This document shows, piece by piece, positions 54,241 through 64,000 of a stretch of DNA of 64,000 nucleotides. The translations under genes and the position numbers were made by a program. Every line of letters starts with the position of its first letter. The stretch's first letter is position 1. Origin of the DNA: Pogonophryne albipinna (Eukaryota > Chordata > Actinopteri > Perciformes > Artedidraconidae); NCBI GenBank assembly GCA_028583405.1, contig CM053251.1:12721495-12785494 (forward strand), given 5' to 3'. A model generated the notes under the pieces. It had not been told where the DNA came from. It did no database searches and worked only from the letters and a program-made list of their open reading frames with translations.

Positions 54241-55041
54241 TTTTCATTTGTCCCGGGACTCTGAAGAGCATAGGAGACGCCACCTTCCTGTTTGAGGCAG
54301 AGCAGCAAGCGGGCTCGTGGTGCAGAGACCCTCTGCAGGCCGGTGATAAAGTCTTCTTCATGCCCTGGACGCCATACCGCACTGACACGCTCATCGAGTA
54401 CGTCTCTCTGGAAGACTTCAAAAACGGTCGCCAGACAACCACCTATAAACTGCCGCACCGTGTTGATGGGACAGGCTTTGTGGCCTACGATGGCGCCATC
54501 TTCTTTAACAAAGAACGCACTCGCAACATTGTCAAGTTTGACCTGCGCACACGCATCAAAAGTGGCGAGGCTATCGTTAACAATGCCAACTATCACGACA
54601 CCTCGCCTTACCGCTGGGGTGGCAAGACGGACATTGACCTGGCAGTAGACGAGAGGGGCTTGTGGGTAATCTACGCCACGGAACAGAACAACGGGCGCAT
54701 TGTGGTGAGCCAGCTGAACCCGTACACTCTCCGCTTCGAGGCCACATGGGACACGGCGTACGACAAGCGCTCGGCCTCCAACGCCTTCATGGTGTGTGGC
54801 GTGCTGCACGTGGTCCGCTCGACCTACGAAGAGAACGAGAGCGAGGCCAGCAAGAGCCAAATTGATTACATCTACAACACCAAGATAAGCCAGGGCGAGT
54901 ACATCGACATCCTCTTCCCCAACCAGTACCAGTACATCACCGCTGTGGATTACAACCCCAGGGACAACCAGCTATATGTGTGGAATAACTTTTACATCTT
55001 GCGCTACGACCTGGACTTCGGGCCTCCGGATCCTGCTGAAA
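54241..55041 (+). CDS. adgrl2: adgrl2 exon: complete olfactomedin domain
   Basis: The acceptor is CTCTGCCACTAG (AG 54239-54240) and the donor is GAAA|GTGAGA (GT 55042). The 801-nt exon is bounded by phase-1 introns and encodes about residues 134-400 ([12 protein letters not shown] to [10 protein letters not shown]). It holds the whole five-bladed propeller domain that binds FLRT proteins in this family. Family landmarks include [39 protein letters not shown] segment, [32 protein letters not shown] and [15 protein letters not shown]. By alignment with olfactomedin structures, Asp266, Asn314 and Asp370 would bind the central calcium ion and Cys161-Cys319 would form the disulfide. A sequon lies at Asn332 (NES). 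It is a normal full-length domain, CpG- and GC-richer than the surrounding introns. Confidence 0.98.
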
Positions 55042-58000
55042 GTGAGAGCTGCTCCATTTTTTTTGTTTAATTATTCTCTTTTGTCTATTGTTTGGTTACA
55101 GCGAGTCATATCACAGATGGCTGCCTTTTAATTTTGGATGTAATTCAGGTGTGATAAAGAAAAAAGGGTTGTGTTAGTCTTGGGGAAAGGGCTCATTTGC
55201 AGACAGAAATTACAAATTCACCTTGGAATGAGAGATAGCTCCCAGAAGGGTTGCGCCTCTTCAGAAACCCGTTTCTTTATTACCATGAGGCAAGCTGAGG
55301 CACTCTCACCAGCTGAAGCTTGGACCTTATCAAATTCTTTAATCTCAGGCTTTACCCGAAACCATTGTGAATATAAATATGAAATACCGGGAATACATTT
55401 GTGAAGTATTGTTCACAGTCTGACTAAGGTCATCCTCTTCCCATTGCCTTGGGATTTTAAATTGTGTTACCATGGCTACTTCATTTTTTTTTTTTACAAT
55501 AGATCAGGAAATAATAGCCATACTATTGTAGCATGATATTTTAAAGTACCAGGCCGAAGTGTGTGTGAGTTGTGTACCACATGGTGAATCAGCGCACAAG
55601 AGTAGCTGTAAAAAGAGAGATCAATTACAGTGAAGAATCTTGTCAGGCGGTTAGAGAGCTTAAATGAATCTGTGAAGTGCTGAGAGGTGACATATGTGTC
55701 ATCAGACAGAGACCTTGCATTAAGATGGTAATGGGCCTAATTACCTGACAGCAGCCGCCTTATCCCATAGAGCCGGGCCATGTCTCCTGTGTGAAATGGG
55801 GAAATCAGGATCTTGACCCGAAGTCTCGTTACGCTAGAAGCTCATGTTGCCCCTGAGCACTGGTCTGGATTAAATTATGATTTTAACTTCTGGATATTCG
55901 GGAGGGGTTGCCGGGGGGAAATGTGAGTCCTGACCTGAGCTGCTGAAGGGGGGGTTAACATTGATGTCTCAATGGCGGCTGTGTGCTCCTGAACTCTGGC
56001 CTCTTGTCAACAAGTCTGTTTGTATTCCTGCCGTTCCCTGGAATCTCCCCAGCATGATAACTCGACACCCACGAGGTGGGGGTGGAAGGGGTACAACTTT
56101 ATGCCTGTTCTGCTGAACAACCCTAGCCTCCATTTAGAGTATGTTGGAGGAGATATGAAAATACTCAAAGTTTAATGAGTTCTCCGTGCATGCAAACTGC
56201 CTGCTCAACTGTTCACGTCCTGATGTATGTAAATGTAATTAACAAGTGAATTATCATAATTACCCTCCTTGTCTCAAAAGAGGCTCAGGGAGAGGAGGAA
56301 AGTGGCCATCACAGAGTATTTTCAATGAAGGGTTTAATGTGCTCTCTCAGCTACTGTAATGCCTCGGTAAACATAATGCCACATAGGCGCAGAGTTGCCT
56401 CTTTACTTCATGAACAGTGCATTTAATGAAGGAACCCAACAGAACATAGTTGTTGATTTCACTCATTATTCTAAATACCCGTATCCTTTCGCTGTTTTGC
56501 TATTGGGATCCAATCAGAAATGCGTCCTTGCAGCAGAACTTGTCACTGTGCATCATTAAGTGTGTTACATGGGAACATTTTTAAATTTTGTGAGCTCAAG
56601 AAGGAGAGGGGGCATCTCATGGTGCCAAGGCCAACGGCAGCACGCCACACTTTTTTGAATGGCACTTGAAAATAATTGGTTCTTGTTTATTAGCTTCTTC
56701 TTTTTGTCTGGATCTACACCTTTAACTTCTTTACTGTGTAGCTATTAAGATGTATTGCTGCCCATGATATGGTGTTGAAATAAACAACCTATTCTGCAGA
56801 GTAATCTAATGGTGTTGAAATAATGTCTCTCTCTCTGAAACTGAGGGGCCCTCGAGGCGTAAAGAAAATTAATTGTGCCCATTAAGATTCATCGACCACA
56901 GAGAGAAGTTACCTCGAACACCAAACCCGCTGCATTTCTCTCCTTTGTAGAACTCATGTAACACTATGAGCGTCAGTGTCCTTTTCTGTCAGAAGCATCA
57001 ACCTTCACTGTATTGCTCATCCTAGAGGGGTGCTGAAGTGCCGGCAGGATTAGGGGTTTATATTAAGAGAGTTTGAGCAAAGTGATCAAAGCAGAAAATA
57101 GTTGACCTTAGCAACTTGGCGGAATTTTTCTTTACCTTGTGTAGAGTGTTTGTAGCATTTTGGGTTTCTTAATTCTGGCCCTGGTTGAAGAGATTAGCTA
57201 GGATCTTTACCCGTATTGATCTTTCAGCTTATTGTTGCAGACAATTCACACGCATTTAAAGAAAATGTCTACCCTCTGTTAATTCATTGTGAACACAAAA
57301 CAGCAATGATCAATACCTAGAGAGTCCACCTTCTCAGAGGTCTTTCTGAATGAGGTGCATGCCAATAGAAAGCACACCAAAGCGCCGCCGTTACAAAACT
57401 GAAAGGGACACCGTTAATGTATTCTCTGTGATGTGCAAAAGCATTAACTGATTTCAGTCCAATGAATTCAGAAAAACTAATCAAGGGAGTTGGCAATTGC
57501 CGAGAGCATTTCAAACTAACAAGGAGAGAGAGGAGAAAATTCATTTGTATTTGAGGTAGCATTGATCGGAAGCCTTAAAGACGAGAGGCATAAAATGAAT
57601 GGCTTTGTCCGAAAGGCTTAGCCACTCAGCTTAATCTGGAAGTAGTGAGCACAAGTGGGCTCAGAGCTGAATTGAAATGTAAAGCAAAAGTACTATTTCA
57701 TATCCTGCATGCCACATGATAGATATCTATCATTACAAAGCTGGTGTGTTTTTTTTTTTTTTTTTTTGCTCAGCCATTTTGTGACTAAACCCAGCTGAGC
57801 ATCTTGATGCACTTTGGTATATCCCTGTGCGACACCTCCGAGTGGGCCGTCAAGACAGAGGACATTTATAGATGTCTCATGCACTAAGCCTGTGTTCCAC
57901 CTCTGAAGCATGATGTTCGGTTCCAGGAATAAAGGCTAAGGTAAGGGAGTCAGGAGATTTGCAATAGCTCTACTTGTTATTCTCAGTCTGTATCAACCCC

Positions 58001-59049
58001 GACAAGATTCTAGCAGAAAATTGTTTAAGTCGACATTATATGTGTAGACGATAGTGATGTTTGAAATGTTTTTGCTCCGAGTGTATTTCTGTCTGCACAT
58101 ATATCTTCCTGTCTGCATGCATGGGTCTTTATTGTGAGCCTTCCTCTGACTCAGACCATCTAGTTGTGACTGCTCTGTTTCGGCTGCTCCCCAGTACTCA
58201 GTTTCAGGCATCATAAATTACCCTGCACAGACACAGGATATGTCCGGCAGAGCTTTTTCCATCTAGTGCTCTTTAAAGAACAAGTGTAAAAAAAGCAGTG
58301 AGGCCCTGAAACAATTTATCGATGCCTTGAATTTTTCCATTAAGCAGAAATAAAGACATATTCCACAGCATTGGGTAGGCAACTACAGCTGAATTGCATT
58401 GTGGCCTTTTACCTTCCATGCCAAGCCGTATGCTCCTGTCACGTAGGGTTGGATGAAGCAGAACAGCATGAGCACATTTAACAGCCTAATGTAAAATTCA
58501 TGTCTTCAGGGACCTGTTTCTCTGTCATTAATTACCAGAGGTAAAGAGACAAAAATACCAACTGTAGCTCGCACACAGATCCTCTCCTCTGAGACGGTCT
58601 TGTTACTGAGTCAAGCTTTAATGCACAATGAATACAGATATATGAAGCCCCACACACATGGAGGCACACATGTCTTACTCATTGTGGTATATTAGGACTG
58701 ACAGCGTGGCAACACCCTATTGGTTTGGGTAAAGCAAAAGTCTAGGCCATTTTGGGATATAGGCTATGTTCATTCCATAGGCTAGCAAGTCTGCATTGCA
58801 CATACAATAACAATGGCAGGAACTTCAGAAAGATCAGACCACAATGTTTAACTAAATATCTTTAAATGTTAAAGTTACGTTTAAAACTACAACAGAAATA
58901 CCATGGCAACCTGGAAGTGATTGTTTTTGTTAGCACAACGTCATGGTTATTTGGTGTATGATAACCCTTTAAATGGAAACATCACATTTTTACCATTACA
59001 ATTTAAGTGTGTGAGCTTTAGAGGTGCTTAAATGAGCTTGATGACTTGT

Positions 59050-59190
59050 ATTATCTTTGGACAGAGCCAGGCTATCTTGCCTCTCCGTTGTCCAGTCCAT
59101 GTGCGAAGCTAAGCTAACTAGCAGCTGGCTACATCCTTACATTTGTCGTGCTGTATGCCTACCTTTTCTTATTCTTGTTCTTGAATTTCA
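59050..59190. repeat. Dispersed repeat fragment (GGACAGAGCCAGGCTA...)
   Basis: TTTGGACAGAGCCAGGCTAT then GCGAAGCTAAGCTAACTAGC and AGCTGGCTACATCC, the recognisable core of a common fish interspersed repeat. Confidence 0.6.
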
Positions 59191-60487
59191 AGTTCACGGT
59201 GCATTGACCACATTTTCGTTTTCATTTTGGTCACCTTTTTATATGGGTTAGAAAGTATGCAGCTGAATCAGGTGCTTCTCACTTTGACGAAAGCTAACTT
59301 TCAAGGGCAAGAAAAGAGGACTGCGGCACACATTTATTGCTTTCAGCCTTTTCTTCAGTGCAAACAAACCCTGCTGTAGAGATATTCTTTTGACTGAGCA
59401 CTGCCTATTTGATTTTGCCTTACAACTATAAGTGTCTATTTGTCATTGTACTTGGTGGATTAGCCTTGTATGTGATTCATCTTTACATTTTTAAACCAAT
59501 TAAAAACCGCTTGATTTGGTTGGGACTTGTCATTGCTCTTCCGTAATAGTCGGTATTAGGCAGCTTATGATGCATTTATTCTGCCGTTTGTAATTCTAAC
59601 TGCTTTTGACTGTATGTGTGATTTTAAATAGGGAAAGCCTCTTTTAGTGTTGCAGAGTAAGCCGCAAAAGCAAGGAAAAATATAATATCTACATCTCTGA
59701 TCATCTGATTCTGGTTTAATATTGTTTTGTCATCTCACTCTCTCGCAGATACTTATATTACTCTGGGGGCCTATCAAGTAATGAATCTAATTCTACTTCA
59801 TCTCTGATATCTTGATTGATGATCTTGCATAATGGTTTTAATTTTTTTAAGCTCGGTTTAATTTTACACACTCTGGTTTAGACTTCGGTGACAGCCATTT
59901 GTCAAATCTTCAATCTCCAACTCTTCTATTATTTACAAGAGGTATTATTCAGCATATGGCGTCAGTATGCCTCTGGTGTCAGATTGCCCATAAAGAGTGA
60001 CTTCACTGCCTCTTGAGAGAAATGGCAACTAATTGGTGCAGCCCTCTCTTGGTTGAGTGCTAACAGAGGACACGGCGCTCTTACTGGAGGGGAATGTGCT
60101 CTCCACAATCAAAAGAAAATTGTAGCACGTATGCTGCAGAGACATCAAAATAAACCCGCAAATGATTCAACATCTGACAAGCACATTGCTTGATGTAATA
60201 TTAAATCAGTATGTTTTTTTATGTGATGTTCTCGATGTCCTTCATAATTACTCTCTGATAACCCTAGACTGTAAATATCAACAAAGATTGTATCTTGTCT
60301 TTGATTAAAAAATAAATAAAAAATGATTCGGTGGCCATCTTAAAACCCCTTATTATTAAAGCGATATGAATTCATGAATCTGACTGACGGAGTGAAACAT
60401 TTGAAAACAACTTAATGTTTAGTAGAATGAAATGACTAAAATATAGTTTAAATATGATTTTTAAATACAATCTTCTTTAGATAAAGT

Positions 60488-60640
60488 GAATTAGGACTGC
60501 ACAATTATATAAATGTTAGATTACTCTGCCAAATATCTCAGATAATACATTCATTATTTGGTCGCTTATGTATCATAAAATAGTGAAATAAAAAATCCAG
60601 GTTTTCTTTGTTCTATACACAGTCTATAAGGAAAATAATG
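60488..60640. repeat. Possible eroded repeat, same style as 22799
   Basis: AATTAGGACTGCACAATTAT, then GATTACTCTGCC and ATTATTTGGTCGC resemble a decayed left end of the ATTAATCG-type family. The match is weak. Confidence 0.3.
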
Positions 60641-62769
60641 GTCAGATTAATTGAAAATTATAATAGTAATTTGTTGCAGCACTAACATGTAGATGTGGAC
60701 ACATATTTTTCTTTACATTGTACGTAATAATCCAAGCTTTTCTCTGAATTGTTTGAATTGCTGATGATAATTACAGCTATTAAAAAGCTTTTTCAGAAAT
60801 GACAAAGAAACACTGAACAGAATATGTCTCTGTGCTGTATGATAATTTGTGATCAAGTGTGTGTGGGTGGCAGAGGGCTTTGGACTCATGAGTTGGAGCA
60901 ATATGGTTTCAGGAGCAGGTTAATCAGTTGACGCAAGAAAGTTGTTTCAGGCAGATGCATATTGGGGCTCATATCAGCCTGTGGAAAGCAGAAGTTTGCT
61001 CAGGTATGGAGAGGTTTAATATTCTCAAACCTAATTACACTTGCCCTTTTATTGCATTATACCTGAATATTGAATCAAAAGATTCAACCCATGAATCATC
61101 TCTCTTTTCCTGAGTCAATAAAAAAGCTTCAAAGGGTATACATAATATATGTGGAACATTTTCTTTTTTAAATAGCAAGTTATGTTTAGGGAAAAAAGTG
61201 TTTTAGCGTACTTATGGCAAATTCCTTTCAACTAATTTATGTTAAAATATAAATAAAGTATTACATATTTTATCTGATATTACTTCTAAATAAAAGGCAA
61301 CGGAGATCCTGTCCACTAAGAGATATAACAAGACATTTCTAATTGTCAGCGGTCCGGTTTCTTAATTTCCCTTGTTTCCTGGGAGTAATTGTGATACCTT
61401 CAAACCTGTGGGGCCTAACCGAACACTTCATGACAGTTTGCCCAAGTGAACCGCACATGTCAGCTGTTACTTTTGCTGCCGTGCTGCGCTGTGAACGGGT
61501 GCATAACAGACACACAATGACTGAGTGTAAGGTAATTAGCCAGAGCTCCTGACAGGAGTAAAGGTCATTGAGTGAAATGTCACAACTCAGCCGGCACCAC
61601 AGGGAGGTTTGCAGTTTATCTTCCTACAGTGAGCATCACAGAAATACTGCTACCTCCCTGCCGTGGCCTCCTGACTACATCGCCAAATATCAGCTTTGTA
61701 ATAAACTCAGATATTTCACTGAAATGAAAAAGCAAAGGTTCCCCTGACTGGCTGATTAGTGTGAAACGTGAAATGTGGGCTTTGTCACCGCTCTCTCTCA
61801 GGAAATGGAGATATTTGTCTGATGATGGAGTGTCAGATAGCATGATATTGCATTTTCCTAGAAGCACCAAGGGAACGTGAAGACAACACTATAGGGCCTT
61901 TCACAAAGTCAGACCTCATTGTGTGGAGCTGCTTTTATCTCTAAATACAATCAGGTGGTTGTGGCTGAAAACGTATAATGATTAATATAGGAGCCTACCA
62001 TATCCATATAGACACACATACCCAGATACATAAACATTCAGCATGTTTTCTTTTTTTATTTATATTGGCTATTCATACTGTATAAAATTGATAGATTTCC
62101 TATTCCTGCTCTCATTTCCTAGTTATCTCCAGGCTCTTTGCAGTGGCTATACATCTGTTGCGGACGCAGTGGTCTTAAGCAGAAACACACCTGAGCAATG
62201 GAGCAAACACAAATGCACTTGCACACTAGCATGTGCACATTCACATATAGATTTGCTTCGCAGGGTGGGCGTGGATTGAATATAGTGGAATCACATTATT
62301 GCTGATGTATGTTTTTGCCTGGAGCACTGCAGTTCTCCTTCAGCACAGCAGCTTTATTAAAGTGGCAGAGATAAACTAGGCTGAAAAAAGTCAAATGCAG
62401 ACAGGCTTTATCTTCATTGTTGACATTTAATCAGCCCAAGGTACTGACTCTGTTGGAAGGAAATCACTGCTTTTGTCAAAGGATGCCCCACCAACACTGC
62501 TTGTCTTATTTATGGCCTTGTGAAAACTAAAAATAGCAAGAGATAGATGTTTGGTGTTGGCAGGTTTGCCTTGCTTTTTTTAGTGAAGGAATAAAAAAGA
62601 GGTGGAGTTACGGGTGAAAGCTGCATGAAGCTTTTTATTTCCAGAAATCATGGGCAGCAGTAACTCAGTGCCAACGAGCCACGGGACTCCATTGCTAGAA
62701 ACGATGGCAGCTCAAGTAAAAGGACATTTATGACTCAAGCCCTAACATCTACACTCTTTCTCTCTCCAG

Positions 62770-63066
62770 TGCCAACCAGTGAAGATTTCTCCATCTCGCC
62801 ATCCATAAGCAAGACCACCGTCATCAGCACCACGGCCGCGTCCACCATGAAGGGGCAGGGCGACACCACTGTAGCAGGAGCAGATCCAAGAGATGGGAGG
62901 GACCCGTTTGAGGACAAAAGTGGATCAAGCACAGCAGAACCCACCGTCGCTGAGCTGCCACCGACACCCAGGCGCTTCTGTGAGGACACCCGGAGGAGAG
63001 CCATCGACTGGCCCCAGACCCACACTGGGAGCACTGTGGAGAGGCCCTGTCCTAAAGGGACCAAAG
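62770..63066 (+). CDS. adgrl2: adgrl2 exon: Ser/Thr-rich linker and start of HRM domain
   Basis: The acceptor is CTTTCTCTCTCCAG (AG 62768-62769) and the donor is ACCAAAG|GTAGGC (GT 63067). The 297-nt exon is bounded by phase-1 introns and encodes residues 402-499. The first 65 or so residues are rich in Ser, Thr and Pro (SISKTTVISTTAASTMKGQG and so on) and are probably O-glycosylated, forming a flexible stalk. From Cys471 (RFCEDTRRRAIDWPQTHTGS, then ERPCPKGTK) it enters the hormone-receptor motif: Cys471, Trp481 and Cys494 align with the start of the HRM of mammalian latrophilin-2. The codon split with the previous exon gives Met401, where I recall Val in mammals. The next exon is outside the window or not recognised. 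Confidence 0.95.
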
Positions 63067-64000
63067 GTAGGCCCCCCATTACATTTACAGTGAATTCTAA
63101 TATCAATCAATCAACGTTTATTTATGTAGCCCGATATCATACATTTTACATTTGCCTCAGTGGACTTTACAGTTTGTACAGAATATGAATATGACACCCT
63201 CTGTCCTTGGACCCTCACATCTGACAAGGACAAACTTCCAAAGAAACCCAACAGCAAATGGGGAAAATATTTGTTTTGATTTTCTAAATCTTCCCCCCCC
63301 CCCAGATGTTCTCTGCAGGATGCTAATTGTGTCATTTTCAGAAACAGTATTGTGAACAAAAACATAAAAATGTAGTTACATGGTTTTCTGGTTTTCTAAG
63401 AATAAGGAAATGCAAAAGGTCAAAAGCATTTGATTGTACAATCAGGTTCACGTGTCTTCGCTAGTCTAGCTATTACTACAGAATCACACTCTCAGCCTAC
63501 TGATCAGGAAGAAAGCTTCAAAGAATATGGTTATTTCCATTGCATCAATCTATTAAGTATATGACATTTTACCCAGTGGGCATGTCAGATTTTAAACTAT
63601 AATATAGCATGATTAGAGCCTTGTCACTTCCCTGAAAAAATGGTCAAGCTGCTCCTGTTTGTGTGTAATTTTGAAACCCTATAAGAGCACAGGGACAGAG
63701 AAAAATGCCCATTTCCCTATTACAGCGTAACAAAATCCCTCAAACAGGGGCTATTTGGTGCGCGGATCTATCTGTTCTGACTCTGCCTCATTTCCCTCCT
63801 AACAGAGCACAGAAACCAATGAAGTTAATGGATATAATTTAGGAAGTTATGAATTAAAAAGCGCCGCCAAAATCCAATGTCTACATTGTGTCTTAATTAC
63901 ATTCAGACAGTGTGTTCCTAGTTATTTCTCACATTATAATTTCTTCTGCGAGTATAGGAAGCCAGCATTAAGGGGATCATTGTGCTGTTGTACCAGTTCA
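63067..64000 (+). other. adgrl2: adgrl2 intron, incomplete
   Basis: Starts at GTAGGC after a phase-1 junction and runs to the window end. It contains the dispersed repeat at 63090 and no recognisable HRM continuation exon. Confidence 0.85.
63090..63285. repeat. Dispersed repeat (ATCAATCAATCAACGTTTATTTA...)
   Basis: ATCAATCAATCAACGTTTAT, TATGTAGCCCGATATCATAC, TTTGCCTCAGTGGACTTTAC, ACACCCTCTGTCCTTGGACC and CCAAAGAAACCCAACAGC follow each other as in a very common repeat of perch-like fishes. It starts about 25 bp after the splice donor of the linker exon. Confidence 0.75.

Larger units (their letters stand above)
55042..62769 (+). other. adgrl2: adgrl2 intron between olfactomedin and linker exons
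   Basis: About 7.7 kb, phase 1. It contains a T-run near 57748-57767, a repeat fragment near 59050-59190 and a weak repeat relic near 60488. Several stretches, such as 55720-55770 and 56220-56300, are rich in TAATTA-type cores, but no exon is seen. Confidence 0.9.

Noticed and set aside
54237..54860. 207-codon minus-strand frame
   Set aside because: Exact antisense shadow of the olfactomedin exon.

Overview
This is a stretch of animal chromosome, almost certainly from a ray-finned (teleost) fish. The signs are AT-rich noncoding sequence, very long (AC/GT)n microsatellites, several cut-and-paste transposon families that I recognise from fish genomes, and a split vertebrate gene with large introns. 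There is no bacterial-style gene layout, and almost all open frames are chance frames in introns, many of them CACACA or GTGTGT translations.

The only protein-coding gene I can support is the 5' half of a latrophilin, best matched to adhesion GPCR L2 (adgrl2), on the plus strand. The parts are: a likely noncoding first exon in a CpG-rich island ending at 9721; an exon with 5' leader, start codon (31181) and signal peptide (31042-31256); two exons for the rhamnose-binding (galactose-binding-type) lectin domain (45333-45546 and 50533-50642); a 15-nt microexon encoding KVEQK (53083-53097); one 801-nt exon for the whole olfactomedin domain (54241-55041); and an exon for the Ser/Thr-rich linker and the start of the hormone-receptor (HRM) domain (62770-63066). 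Splice phases agree at every coding junction. The rest of the HRM, GAIN domain, seven-helix domain and tail lie beyond base 64000. The extracellular half seen here is the part that binds teneurins (lectin) and FLRTs (olfactomedin).

Layout: 1-8990 is upstream sequence with no gene seen. 8990-9721 is the CpG island and probable first exon. Intron 1 (about 21 kb) carries four (AC/GT)n arrays, a hAT element nested inside another hAT-like element (17042-18273), a TTAA-flanked MITE (20198-20586) and eroded repeats. Intron 2 (about 14 kb) carries a pure 222-bp GT array and a palindromic Tc1/mariner derivative with telomere-like TTAGGG units (40076-40882). Intron 3 carries a 1.1-kb TTAA-flanked element inside an older repeat. 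The lectin-to-olfactomedin intron holds the microexon. The next intron (7.7 kb) has little beyond repeat fragments.

I see no new multi-gene system. The points most worth checking are the microexon, the telomere-repeat palindrome, the dated transposon nests and the upstream ORFs in the leader.
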